From Bryobacterales bacterium (GTDB taxonomy: Bacteria > Acidobacteriota > Terriglobia > Bryobacterales > UBA6623): DNA of 50,791 bases. The stretch is taken from positions 1 to 50,791 of the forward strand of contig JAJDTX010000196.1 of the NCBI GenBank assembly GCA_022826925.1, in the 5' to 3' direction. The notes under the pieces were generated by a model. It saw nothing but the letters and a program-made list of their open reading frames with translations. It did not search any database and was not told the DNA's origin. Below are positions 9,190-18,005 of this stretch, one piece after another. The translations under genes and the position numbers were made by a program. How positions within the stretch are numbered: position 1 is the stretch's first letter; each line of letters starts with the position of its first letter.

Positions 9190-9221
9190 TCTTCTGAGAG
9201 AACAGGGAGTTGCACCCCAAT

Positions 9222-9776
9222 CTATGCTCGCACCTCGATGATCTGATACTCAGACGACGGGGGCAGAGCGGCGTCGTGCTCTCGCAGACTCGCCAGATAG
9301 CCTCTGATCGCTTCCCGCACGCTCTCGAGCGCATCTTCCCTCGTCCGGCCCTGACTGTGGCACCCGGGCAGCGTTGGACAACTCGCCACCTCCCAGCCGT
9401 CCTCATCCGTCTGGAACACCACCAGCAGCTTGCGGACTTCGCCGTTGTTTCGGGTCGTGGTTTCGGGGTCGGCAACAGAGGTGGGATCTCCATTCGCGTG
9501 GTCCGGGTTTCTGGCGTTCCCTAGTGTGCGCACTTGGCCTTCTGAGATGTCGAATCCTAGTCGCGTGAGAATCCGATGCGCGTCTCGTGCTGTGAAGCCT
9601 GTTGACGGCAAGCCGGTGACTAGCCGAACGACTTGTTTGATCGGGAAACGCCGTCCATGGATTTCAAGGAAGTACTTGTTCCGCCTGTCGGTTGGGGTCG
9701 GCAACGCGTCCCGCGTAGCACTAAGAACGTCATCAGAGGTTATCGAGAGCGCTACGCCACGGAGCATGAAGTTCAT
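9222..9776 (-). CDS. HicB-type antitoxin with extra N-terminal domain
   Basis: The C-terminal half (about residues 110-184) is a HicB/UPF0150 fold, with VVFQTDEDGWEVASCPTLPG followed by SQGRTREDALESVREAI and an EIRA-like acidic tail. The first 90 or so residues form a separate domain with pattern KYFLEIHGRRFPIKQVVRL and FTARDAHRILTRLGFDI; I do not recognise it with certainty, though similar small domains occur in defence-type proteins. The start at ATG 9776 is fixed by a strong Shine-Dalgarno sequence; the frame extends further upstream but that part is non-coding in character. No hicA gene is found on either side. HicB normally binds HicA, an mRNA interferase, so the partner here is unknown. 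Confidence 0.75.
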   Translation of the reverse strand: MNFMLRGVALSITSDDVLSATRDALPTPTDRRNKYFLEIHGRRFPIKQVVRLVTGLPSTGFTARDAHRILTRLGFDISEGQVRTLGNARNPDHANGDPTSVADPETTTRNNGEVRKLLVVFQTDEDGWEVASCPTLPGCHSQGRTREDALESVREAIRGYLASLREHDAALPPSSEYQIIEVRA

Positions 9777-9784
9777 TCGGACAT

Positions 9785-9790
9785 CCTCCT
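9785..9790 (-). promoter_or_regulatory. Ribosome binding site fixing the HicB start
   Basis: AGGAGG lies 8 bases before the ATG at 9774-9776. It settles the start codon within a frame that stays open up to 10100. Confidence 0.8.
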
Positions 9791-9960
9791 TCTTGCCGTT
9801 ACTTACTATGAGCGTGCCCTTCGGCCGTACGGCAGTCGAGAACGAGAACCTGCCGTTCGCGGGATGGCAAGTTGCGTCACGGGTGTGCTGTCCCGCAAGT
9901 CCGGCGACATTGAGGCCAGCGGTAACCGGAGCAGAGCCGGAGCGAGCACCGCGTCGCGCG

Positions 9961-10206
9961 TCAACTGGGGCATTCGTCGTCCGCCGTCTCGATCGCTCGC
10001 GGACGGTCGAGGTCGATCCCCGGGCGCGGCCCATCGCCGCCAACGGTGACCAGTTGAAACGGCCTCGCGGGTGCGGACGGCGTCCGATCCTCGAGCACAT
10101 CGTCCAGCGTAGCGGCGATGAAGGCGCTCATGCTGACACCTTTGGCGGCGGCTTCACGGCGCACCTGCGCTGCAAGCCGGTCGTCAAGCGAGATCGTCAT
10201 TCGCAT
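9961..10206 (-). CDS. Orphan VapB-type RHH antitoxin
   Basis: An 81-residue protein starting MRMTISLDDRLAAQV with the ribbon-helix-helix pattern and VSMSAFIAATLDDVL helix, then a tail PFQLVTVGGDGPRPGIDLDR and ETADDE typical of VapB antitoxins that pair with PIN toxins. The expected vapC should follow on the minus strand, but the 184 bases to the HicB start contain no PIN motif. It is therefore a solitary antitoxin, perhaps left after toxin loss. Its start region overlaps no other gene. Confidence 0.75.
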   Translation of the reverse strand: MRMTISLDDRLAAQVRREAAAKGVSMSAFIAATLDDVLEDRTPSAPARPFQLVTVGGDGPRPGIDLDRPRAIETADDECPS

Positions 10207-10577
10207 GCTTGCACAGCGTAACGCACGTACATCAGTTCACCAACAGTTGTCATTCGATAGGCTGCGTGACCGTCTGCACGAACTAGGACTCCCGCGGAGA
10301 GTGATCGGATGTTCCTCAAGGCACCACCACGCAGATGCTGTAACTAACTGCTGTTACGCACGTTACAACGTACCTGACGAGCCGGCTCCCCGCGTTGTAC
10401 CCCACAATCGGAACCGGACCGTGCGCTCTCCCGGACGCCACCGGCCGCCCGGGGCTCCTCGTGCCGGGCACACGGCCCGCCGACCGCGGCATCGCCGGCG
10501 GGCGGTGTTTCGACCGGAAAGCAGGGTCGAGTTCAGCGCGGGTCAGGGCGTCCACCCGGCGTCATGTCCGAGGCGCC
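10207..10577. other. Intergenic region, no gene supported
   Basis: No frame in these 371 bases shows a recognisable protein. Two related motifs, GTAACGCACGTAC near 10217 and GTTACGCACGTTAC near 10353, could be operator-like repeats for the orphan antitoxin. That is only a suggestion from their similarity. Confidence 0.3.
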
Positions 10578-10907
10578 TCAGTGCACCTGCATTTTCGACC
10601 AGAGGTTGATCACGGCGACGCCGGCAACGATCAGGCCCATGCCCACGACAGCGGGTACATCCAGCTTCTCGCCGTGGACCAGCAACCCCAGCAGCGCGAT
10701 CAGGACGATGCCCAGTCCCGCCCAGATCGCGTACGCGATGCCCACCGGGAAACGCTCCAGGGAGAGCGAGAGGAAATAGAAGGCCAAGCCGTAACCGGCC
10801 GCCACGATGACGCTGGGGCCCAGCCGCGTGAACCCCTCGGCCGACTTGAGCGCGGTGGTGGCGGCGACTTCCGACGCGATGGCAATCAGCAGGTAGGCGT
10901 GATGCAT
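10578..10907 (-). CDS. Small multidrug resistance (SMR) family transporter
   Basis: The 109-residue product has four hydrophobic helices and the SMR family features: Glu13 in the first helix (equivalent to the essential Glu14 of EmrE), the GYGLAFYFLSLSL segment in helix 2 and GIAYAIWAGLG in helix 3. SMR pumps exchange protons for cationic drugs or guanidinium at the inner membrane as antiparallel dimers. The start at ATG 10907 is set by a GAGGAG ribosome binding site 8 bases upstream, although the same frame stays open into the upstream broken gene. Substrate cannot be told; it could be an Emr/Sug/Gdx type. Confidence 0.9.
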   Translation of the reverse strand: MHHAYLLIAIASEVAATTALKSAEGFTRLGPSVIVAAGYGLAFYFLSLSLERFPVGIAYAIWAGLGIVLIALLGLLVHGEKLDVPAVVGMGLIVAGVAVINLWSKMQVH

Positions 10908-10912
10908 AGATT

Positions 10913-11201
10913 TCACTCCTCGAGGTCGATGCCGGCGAGCACGTCGCCCTCCGGCACGCGGCGCAGCGGCGAGCCCCATGCCTGCCGGAACAGCTCCAGG
11001 ATGCCGGCGTCGTGCGAGGGCAGAGGGACGCCTGCCGCCGTCCGCTCTGGGCCACTCATGATAGCGCCAGCACTCGGCAAGCTCCCAACTCGGGATGCCT
11101 GCGGCGTGCCGAAGCACCGCGTCCTCGAGCTTCGCTCCGTCGAACTGTTGCGTCGGGACGGGAGCGCCACCGAACCTGCGCGGACGGGACGAAGGCGGCC
11201 G
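10913..11201 (-). pseudogene. Possible frameshifted gene upstream of SMR pump
   Basis: Two frames on the minus strand look coding by their GC-rich third positions. The first (about 11201-11050) reads FDGAKLEDAVLRHAAGIPSW and on to LAECWRYHEWP. The second, in another frame from about 11059 to 10913, reads LPSHDAGILELFRQAWGSPL and ends GIDLEE before TGA. A single frameshift near 11055-11060 would join them. An alternative is a 48-residue ORF starting at ATG 11059. I recognise no family. Its end lies 5 bases from the SMR start and carries that gene's ribosome binding site, so the two were probably an operon. Confidence 0.35.
10916..10921 (-). promoter_or_regulatory. Ribosome binding site of SMR gene
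   Basis: GAGGAG sits 8 bases before ATG 10907 and overlaps the last codons of the upstream reading frame. It decides the SMR start. Confidence 0.7.
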
Positions 11202-11290
11202 AGAGTGCCTTGTGGGGTGGGGGCCTCGGGGCTTGGTTCTGCGGGGTTGGGGCGCGGTTCAGCTTACAGTACCCGTTCCGGCTTTGTATG

Positions 11291-11312
11291 CGGGAAACTG
11301 CCGGATTTCCCG
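11291..11312. repeat. Inverted repeat CGGGAAA / TTTCCCG
   Basis: A perfect 7-bp inverted repeat with an 8-base spacer lies in the non-coding stretch 11202-11426. There is no T-run on either side, so it may be an operator or chance. The rest of that stretch shows nothing I can identify. Confidence 0.35.
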
Positions 11313-11426
11313 AGATGCCCCGGCCCGTACAGGTGCGGCTTCACGAGTCATAAATGATTACTAAAAAGGCACTTACAGTAGTATCTGCACGGCCATGAAC
11401 GTCAGTGGACTCTGCGTGCCTGTTCC

Positions 11427-13448
11427 TCAAGGCAGCGCGAACGCCCAGAACCCCATCCCGGAAGCGATTGAGACAAACTGCCTGCCGCCGACCATGAAGG
11501 TCATGGGCGATGCCTTCCAGTCCTGATTGGCTTGGAAGTGCCAGAGCGGTTCACCGGTCTCGGCATCTAAGGCGGCGAAAGCGCCGCTGTCTTCCCCGAA
11601 GAACACCAAGCCGCCCGCGGTGGACAGGACGCCTGAATAGGTTGTAGAGGCCCCGGTCTGAGGATAGTTCCAGACCGTCTCGCCAGTCTGAATGTCCAGC
11701 GCTCGAATATGCCGCTGGTTGGGCGAACCATCCGCCAGCCGGAACGTCCCGCCCAGCCACGACTGCCCGCGTTGCCACGGCGTGTCGCCCTTGATATAGA
11801 GCATGCAGGACTCATGGACCATCATGTAGAACAGCTTCGTTACCGGGCTGTATGCTGACGCCCACCAGTTGGTAGCACCGCGGATCGCCGGACAGACCGC
11901 GCTGCCCTCCACCGTGGGGTCACTCCCCGGACGGACGATTGGGCGTCCGTTCTCGTCCAAGCCCTCGGCCCATGTCTGCTCGATAAACGGCTCGCCCAGC
12001 AGAAACTCTCCCGTGACGCGATCCAGAACGTATAGGAAGCCGTTGCGGTTGGCCTGCACAAGTAGCTTGCGGGGCTCGCCCCGGAATTCCTCGTCAATCA
12101 GCAGCAATGGCTCTTGAGCGTCCCAATCGTGCGTGTCGTGGGGAGTGAACTGGAAGTACCACAGAAGTTCCCCCGTCTCCGGTGTCAGGGCTAGCACTGA
12201 ATTCGTGTACAAGTTGTCGCCGGGCCTGCGGTCGCCATTAAGGTCCGGGCAAGGGTTGCCTGTCGGCCAATACAGGACATTGAGTTCGGGATCGTAGCTG
12301 CCGGTAAGCCAGGTGGCCCCGCAGCCCCTCTCGAGCACCTCGGGATCGCCCCATGTCTCGGACCCCGGCTCCCCGGGCGCGGGGATGGTCCAGAAGCGCC
12401 AGGCCCGTTCTCCTGTTGCGGCATAGTAGGCGTCTAGGAAGCCCCGCAGGCCGGTGTCACCCCCGGAGATGCCGAAGAACACTAACTCTCCCACTACCAG
12501 CGGCGCCGCAATCGCTCCATAGTGGTCATGGGAGTCGGCCATCTCGACGTCCCAGGCAAGTTCCCCTGTCCAGCGGTTGAGAGCGATGGCGTGGGCGTGG
12601 TCCGTCACAGTGAAGAGTAGGTCGCCACGGATCGCCACGCCGCGGTTTAGGCCGATGGCAGCGTCTCCCACCAATCCGGTGTTACGGGGTTGCTTGTACT
12701 CCCAGATTTGTCGACCGGTTGCAGCGTCCAAGGCGAAGACTTGATTCACTCCGGTGATATACATCACGCCATCGATCACGACCGGCGTGCCCTCGATCAT
12801 GCGCTGATCGGGCACGGGGAAGAACCACTCCGAGGCTAGGCGGCTGACATTGCCACGGTCGATCTGGTTCAGCGAGCTATGGCGATTGGCGGTGTTGCTC
12901 CCGTGATACGTGGGCCAGTCGACGTTCGGTTCGATCGCTGCGGGCACGTACGCCTCACCCTTGCGTCGCAACAGGTGAATCCGCCCATCAGCCGTGCGAA
13001 CCTGAGCGTCGAACCCGCTTTCGTTGAGCAACTCGCCGCGCAGTATCGTGCCGTCGGAGAGTTCGAACTGCTCTTCCAAGCTATCGCTCGGCGCGTCTTC
13101 GGCCGGCGGCAGCGTGGCGAGAAATCGGACCAATCGGTCGAGTTGCTCGTCGGGAAGCGCGAACGCTGGCATTCCCTTGTTGGGAACTCCGACGCGCAGG
13201 AACTGCGCCACCTCGCTTGGTTCGCGGGCTCTGACGAACTCGAGGATGCTGGGTCCGCGATTGGTGCCCTTGCCATCACCTGCGTGGCACAGCACGCAGT
13301 TGTTGACGAACACATCCGATCCCGCGCTGGTCAGCTGTTGCCCGGCGGAGCCATGCCGGAGCCCGAATAGGCAGAGCGCGATCAACGTGACTCGCCGCAA
13401 GTTGCTGGAGATGGAAATCCGTTGGCTCGCAGTGACAAACAAGGACAT
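11427..13448 (-). CDS. PQQ-dependent alcohol dehydrogenase with N-terminal cytochrome c domain
   Basis: This 673-residue periplasmic quinoprotein has a signal segment (about residues 18-36), a heme c motif CVLCH at 51-55 within a cytochrome c domain to about 115, then an eight-bladed PQQ propeller of the methanol/ethanol dehydrogenase type. Family residues seen include TGNP with Asn398, GDNLYTNSVLAL, and the catalytic region PHDTHDWDAQ. Asp441 should be the catalytic base, and Asp443 two residues later resembles the extra Asp of lanthanide enzymes. The segment GGDTGLRGF has Asp where methanol dehydrogenases carry the metal-ligand Glu. Type II quinohemoproteins carry heme at the C-terminus, so the N-terminal heme is notable. 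Substrate unknown. An AAGGAG precedes the ATG by 12 bases. Confidence 0.88.
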   Translation of the reverse strand: MSLFVTASQRISISSNLRRVTLIALCLFGLRHGSAGQQLTSAGSDVFVNNCVLCHAGDGKGTNRGPSILEFVRAREPSEVAQFLRVGVPNKGMPAFALPDEQLDRLVRFLATLPPAEDAPSDSLEEQFELSDGTILRGELLNESGFDAQVRTADGRIHLLRRKGEAYVPAAIEPNVDWPTYHGSNTANRHSSLNQIDRGNVSRLASEWFFPVPDQRMIEGTPVVIDGVMYITGVNQVFALDAATGRQIWEYKQPRNTGLVGDAAIGLNRGVAIRGDLLFTVTDHAHAIALNRWTGELAWDVEMADSHDHYGAIAAPLVVGELVFFGISGGDTGLRGFLDAYYAATGERAWRFWTIPAPGEPGSETWGDPEVLERGCGATWLTGSYDPELNVLYWPTGNPCPDLNGDRRPGDNLYTNSVLALTPETGELLWYFQFTPHDTHDWDAQEPLLLIDEEFRGEPRKLLVQANRNGFLYVLDRVTGEFLLGEPFIEQTWAEGLDENGRPIVRPGSDPTVEGSAVCPAIRGATNWWASAYSPVTKLFYMMVHESCMLYIKGDTPWQRGQSWLGGTFRLADGSPNQRHIRALDIQTGETVWNYPQTGASTTYSGVLSTAGGLVFFGEDSGAFAALDAETGEPLWHFQANQDWKASPMTFMVGGRQFVSIASGMGFWAFALP

Positions 13449-13649
13449 AAGGGAGTGGTTCTCCTTAGCATACGAACCGATCTCAGCCTAGCCTCGAGTT
13501 GGCTGTATGGGCGTCATGTAGCCGTCGAACCCAGCCTATTTCGAAGCCGTCCGGAGACCCTGATTGTGCTCGGTCGCGCACGACGCAAGCGGCACAAACA
13601 CTACACTGGGCGGAGACAGGGCCGGCAACAGTTGATGGCACTGGAATGA

Positions 13650-15200
13650 ATGTCTCACGGCACTGGAAATTCTGAAGCGGACGACTATTCACGCGGCTAC
13701 CGAATCGCGCTCGCCGCTGCTGGCATATTGGCCGCGGTGGGCGCTCTGTCCTGCGGTACTGCCAGCAGCGATCCAGTCGAATCGGAAGCGCCGAGCAACC
13801 GGTATCTCTTGCTCGATTCCCGAATTGTCGAGTCCGTGTCAAACGCCCGGTTGCGCATCGGCGCAGTGAGCAAGCACGAACAGAATCCGCTGCTGCGCGA
13901 GGACAAGCCGTGGGAACCCCGATTCGATAACGTCTACGCCAACGTGATCTACGACGAACAGGAAGGGATCTACAAGTGTTGGTACAGCCCGTTCATCGTC
14001 GACGAGCGTACGACATCCACCCCGATTGACGAGCGCACACCAGCGCATCACCGCTACATGTCGGTCAGGCCTCGCGCCCGGGAGATGGGCGTCTGCTATG
14101 CGGTCTCCAAGGACGGCATCGAATGGACCAAGCCCGAATTGGGCCTAGTGGAGTTCGACGGAAGTACCGCGAACAACATTGTCATGCGCGGCGAGGACAT
14201 GCGCGGCATGTTCTATGGCCCGCACGGCGCCGGCGTGATCAAGGACATGCGGGAACCCGACCCCGCCCGCAGGTACAAGATGTTCTTTCGCGCGCAAGAG
14301 ATGGCGGTGGCTTTCTCCGCCGATGGCGTGCGTTGGAGCGCGCCGATCCTAGCGCCCCAGATCGAGGCGCCGGGAGACACCCACAACAATGCGTTTTGGG
14401 ACCCGCGATTGGACAAGTACATCGGGTTTACGCGCTTGAAGTATGGCAGTCCCTCGGTGCGCCAAGTGGGCAGAACGGAATCGGCCGATTTCCTGAAGTG
14501 GACGAAGGCCGAGGTCGTCCTGGAAGGTGTGGACAGACGCTTGCAGACCCATGACATGGTCGTCTTTCCAGTGGCGGACGTGTACATCGGGCTGCTCGGC
14601 ATGATGGATTTCCCGGATGCCGACGACGCTGCCAGTACGAAGCAGCACATCGAGCTGGCGTGGAGCCCGGACAGCAGGCAGTGGCATCGCATCGAGCCCG
14701 GGCGTGCGTTCATCGATCACTCCGCCGCCACGGAGATCGAGTACGGCCGGACCCCCTACGACTGGGGCAATCTGTTCGCTTCCGCACCGATCTTCCATGC
14801 CGACGAGACCCGGATCTACTACGGTTCGAGCGATTGGTATTTCTTCGATTGGAGGAAAGGCTACCTTGCACTGGCCATGATGCGCCCCGATGGCTGGGCG
14901 GGATACGAGCCGATCGAACCAACCGAGCCGGCGTCCGTCACGACAGTTCCGTTGCGGTGGAGCGGCAACACCCTCAGGCTCACGGCGGATGTCGGCCCAG
15001 ACGGATCTGTCAGGGTGGCAGCCCTTCATGCCTCGAGCCCTGCCAGCGCAGAAAGTGCGCCCATCCTCGAGACAGTCACTGATGGCGAGGTGCGGGGGTT
15101 AGAAGACTTGGCCGAAGAGGTCGAGGCCGGCGAGTCGGTGAGGCTCCGGTTCGACCTCCGGGACGCCAAGCTCTACTCGTTTCGCTTCGCGGATGAGTGA
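13650..15200 (+). CDS. GH32-like beta-propeller lipoprotein
   Basis: The 516-residue protein has a lipoprotein signal with the lipidated Cys at about residue 35 (ALSC). The mature part resembles the five-bladed propeller glycosidases of the GH32/43/62/68 superfamily: repeated blade segments such as YANVIYDEQEGIYKCWY, SKDGIEWTKPELGL and AWSPDSRQWHRIEPG are typical of the Acidobacteria and Planctomycetes members annotated as GH32-like. I cannot confirm the catalytic nucleophile and acid, so activity is uncertain. The C-terminal 110 residues form a beta-rich domain with hydrophobic alternation. It lies upstream of the heme-PSD1 gene on the same strand (136 bases), and may share its transcript. 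Confidence 0.65.
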   Translation: MSHGTGNSEADDYSRGYRIALAAAGILAAVGALSCGTASSDPVESEAPSNRYLLLDSRIVESVSNARLRIGAVSKHEQNPLLREDKPWEPRFDNVYANVIYDEQEGIYKCWYSPFIVDERTTSTPIDERTPAHHRYMSVRPRAREMGVCYAVSKDGIEWTKPELGLVEFDGSTANNIVMRGEDMRGMFYGPHGAGVIKDMREPDPARRYKMFFRAQEMAVAFSADGVRWSAPILAPQIEAPGDTHNNAFWDPRLDKYIGFTRLKYGSPSVRQVGRTESADFLKWTKAEVVLEGVDRRLQTHDMVVFPVADVYIGLLGMMDFPDADDAASTKQHIELAWSPDSRQWHRIEPGRAFIDHSAATEIEYGRTPYDWGNLFASAPIFHADETRIYYGSSDWYFFDWRKGYLALAMMRPDGWAGYEPIEPTEPASVTTVPLRWSGNTLRLTADVGPDGSVRVAALHASSPASAESAPILETVTDGEVRGLEDLAEEVEAGESVRLRFDLRDAKLYSFRFADE

Positions 15201-15336
15201 TCCGAGCAATTCCTCGACGGGCATCGGCTGCGCGCCCGAGCCTGCGACGGCGTTGTAAGTGGCCGGCGCGGGGGTTAAGATGGAGTCGAACGAGTCGTCT
15301 CGGCCCGCGGCCTTCGGGGGCGAGCGATGTTGGGCC

Positions 15337-18003
15337 ATGCGAATGCGCGCGAGCCGCTCGATCCTGCGACTGGCTTCCTCCGACCCCGTGCGGAACGTTG
15401 CCATGGGGCTGGCACTGATTGCGCCGGCTTTCGCCGCGCCAACCGCTGAAGACATCTTTGTCGAGACCATCCAGCCGACGCTGAAGCAGCAGTGCCTGGG
15501 CTGCCACGGCGAGGCGAACACATTCGCCAAGCTGGACTTGCGGACGCGCGAGGCGGCCATCAAGGGCGGCCAGAGGGGCCCTGCGATCATCAGCGGCGAC
15601 CCGGCTTCCAGCCTGCTCGTCTCGGCCATCGACCATGCCGGCGAGCTACAAATGCCACCCGGAGGGGCTGAGAAGAGGCTGCCTCCCGACGTGCGACTCG
15701 CATTTCGCGAGTGGATCCGTTCCGGCGCGCCGTACGTGCAGGCCGAGGCGGCGTCGGACTGGGACTTCGACGAGGCCGACCTATGGGCGTTCCGACCTCC
15801 AGCGAATGTCAAGCTGCCGACCGCTGGCGTGGATCCCGCGCTGGTACGGACAAGCGTCGATAGCTTTGTACTCGCGCGACTCGCTGAGAAGGATCTCCGG
15901 CCCGCTCCGGCAGCGGACAAGGTCACGCTGATCCGGCGCGTGACCTATGATCTGACCGGCCTGCCGCCGACGCCCGAAGAGGTCGATGCGTTTGTCAATG
16001 ACGACTCGGCCGAAGCCTACAAGGCATTGGTTGACCGCCTGCTTGACTCTCCCCGATACGGCGAGCGCTGGGGGCGGCACTGGCTGGACGTGACCCGCTA
16101 TGCCGACACGGCGGGCTACTCCAACGACTTTGAGCGTCCCAATGCGTGGCGCTACCGCGACTACGTCATCCGCAGCTTCAACGAAGACAAGCCCTATGAC
16201 CAGTTCGTGCTCGAGCAGGTGGCCGGCGACGAGCTATTTCCCGACAACCCTGACGCGATCCTCGCCACGGGTTTCCTGCGAAGCGGTCCATGGGAGCACA
16301 CTGGCATGGCCGTGGCGGCTGTCTCGCGGCAGCTTTTCCTTGACGACGTCACCCACCATGTCGGTCAGTCCTTCCTGGGCCTGACATTGGGCTGCGCTCG
16401 CTGTCACGACCACAAGTTCGACCCGATTCCGACGCGGGACTACTACCGCATTCAGGCCGTGTTCGCCAGCACGGCGTTTGCCCGGCGGCCGGTGGACTTC
16501 TTGCCCCACGAGTCCACAGCAGGTTTCGAGGTTGGCCGTCGCCCGTTCGAGGCTCGCATCGCCACCCTCGAACGCCGCATGCAAGACCTGCACAAGGCTG
16601 CCCGCGCGCGCTTGGCCGAGGCCAAGGGAACAGAGGCGGCCGCCAATGCTGGCAGCTCGATCCTGCAGCGGTACATGGACAAGGAAGAGGCCGAGCTGCT
16701 CAAGCTGCTCCGCAAGCGGGTCACGATGCACAAACTGTCGGCCCTGAGGTTCGAGCCTCTGGCCATGACGGTCAGCAACGGCTTAGTACAGGAGTGGGAC
16801 GCCGTCGCCTCGCGCAACAGCTACATGCAGCCAGCCGAATACCGGGAAGCTAAGACACACGTGCTGGTTGGCGGCGACATCCAGGCGCCCGCACAAGCGG
16901 TCACGCCAGGCGTGCTGGAAGCGGTAGAGCGCTACGCGGGCTTTCCATCGCCCAAGATCCCGGACGGGTTAGAAGGCCGGCGCTCGGAGCTGGCGAAGTG
17001 GATCGTGAACCCGCGCAATCCCCTCACTGCCCGGGTCATGGTCAACCGCATCTGGCAGTACCACTTCGGCCGGGGCTTGGCGGCCAATCCGAACAACTTC
17101 GGAAAGATGGGCAAGAAGCCGTCGCACCCCGAACTGCTGGACTGGCTGGCTGGATTCTTCATCGACCAGGCTTGGAGCGTCAAGGCGGTCCATCGCGTGA
17201 TCTTGCTCTCGGCCGCCTACCAGCGTGCCAGCGCTCATCCGAGCCAGGCCGAGGTGGGCGCCAAGGATCCCGAGAACCTTTACCTGTCTCACTTCTCTCC
17301 CCGGCGGCTCGAAGCCGAGGAGCTGCGCGACAGCATCATCTCCGTTGCGGGCGAGTTGAGCGACATGCCCGGCGGCCCCGGCACGTACCCTCAGATCAAT
17401 GCCGACGTGGCCCTGCAACCGCGCCACGCGATGGGCACGCTGCGGCCGATCTACGAGGCTGAGCCGACTCGGCGGCGGCGCAACCGCAGATCCGTCTACA
17501 GCTTCCAGCAGCGCAGCTTGATCGACCCGATGGTCGAAGTGTTCAACGGCGCCAACCCAGACCTTACCTGCGAACGCCGCGAGTCCTCGACTGTTCCAAC
17601 GCAGGCCTTCGCACTGCTGAATTCCGAACAGTCCAGAGACATGGCGCTGATCATGGGGGAGCGCTTGGCGGAGCTTCCGCCGGACGACCGCGTCGATGCG
17701 GCATTCCGGCTGGCTTTCGGGCGCCGGGCGGACGATAATGAGGTCGCTTGGACGCAAGAGTTCCTTGAGGAAATGATGGATTACCACGGCCGCAACCCGG
17801 CCCAGCCGCGCCGGCCCCCCGACGACGTGGTGCACCACATCACGAGCGAGCTGACCGGCGAGAAATTCGAGTTCGTGCAGCCCGCTCACAGCGGTCCGTA
17901 CGAACACAATCCGCATCCGAGCGATTCCTCGCCAGAGGCACGCGCTCTGGCGGATCTGGCGCTCGCGCTGTTCAATTCCAACGAGTTCGTCTACGTGTAC
18001 TGA
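15337..18003 (+). CDS. PSD1 and planctomycete-type cytochrome c protein (DUF1549/DUF1553)
   Basis: An exported protein of about 888 residues. It starts with a signal segment (NVAMGLALIAPAFAA), then a planctomycete cytochrome c domain with CLGCH at 53-57, DUF1549 (about 150-360, LTGLPPTPEEVDAF and SPRYGERWGRHWLD) containing a second CXXCH, CARCH at 353-357, and a C-terminal DUF1553 (NPLTARVMVNRIWQYHFG onward). A coiled-coil-like stretch lies at about 410-460. The family is of unknown function, most common in Planctomycetota, nearly always beside a DUF1501 gene, as here (2 bases to the next ATG). I placed the start at ATG 15337; GTG 15259 and ATG 15280 are in frame but add residues before the signal peptide. 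Confidence 0.85.
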   Translation: MRMRASRSILRLASSDPVRNVAMGLALIAPAFAAPTAEDIFVETIQPTLKQQCLGCHGEANTFAKLDLRTREAAIKGGQRGPAIISGDPASSLLVSAIDHAGELQMPPGGAEKRLPPDVRLAFREWIRSGAPYVQAEAASDWDFDEADLWAFRPPANVKLPTAGVDPALVRTSVDSFVLARLAEKDLRPAPAADKVTLIRRVTYDLTGLPPTPEEVDAFVNDDSAEAYKALVDRLLDSPRYGERWGRHWLDVTRYADTAGYSNDFERPNAWRYRDYVIRSFNEDKPYDQFVLEQVAGDELFPDNPDAILATGFLRSGPWEHTGMAVAAVSRQLFLDDVTHHVGQSFLGLTLGCARCHDHKFDPIPTRDYYRIQAVFASTAFARRPVDFLPHESTAGFEVGRRPFEARIATLERRMQDLHKAARARLAEAKGTEAAANAGSSILQRYMDKEEAELLKLLRKRVTMHKLSALRFEPLAMTVSNGLVQEWDAVASRNSYMQPAEYREAKTHVLVGGDIQAPAQAVTPGVLEAVERYAGFPSPKIPDGLEGRRSELAKWIVNPRNPLTARVMVNRIWQYHFGRGLAANPNNFGKMGKKPSHPELLDWLAGFFIDQAWSVKAVHRVILLSAAYQRASAHPSQAEVGAKDPENLYLSHFSPRRLEAEELRDSIISVAGELSDMPGGPGTYPQINADVALQPRHAMGTLRPIYEAEPTRRRRNRRSVYSFQQRSLIDPMVEVFNGANPDLTCERRESSTVPTQAFALLNSEQSRDMALIMGERLAELPPDDRVDAAFRLAFGRRADDNEVAWTQEFLEEMMDYHGRNPAQPRRPPDDVVHHITSELTGEKFEFVQPAHSGPYEHNPHPSDSSPEARALADLALALFNSNEFVYVY

Positions 18004-18005
18004 AG

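Noticed and set aside
10118..10609. Plus-strand frame of 163 codons
   Set aside because: Starts antisense to the orphan antitoxin and has a random, Arg/Pro-rich composition.
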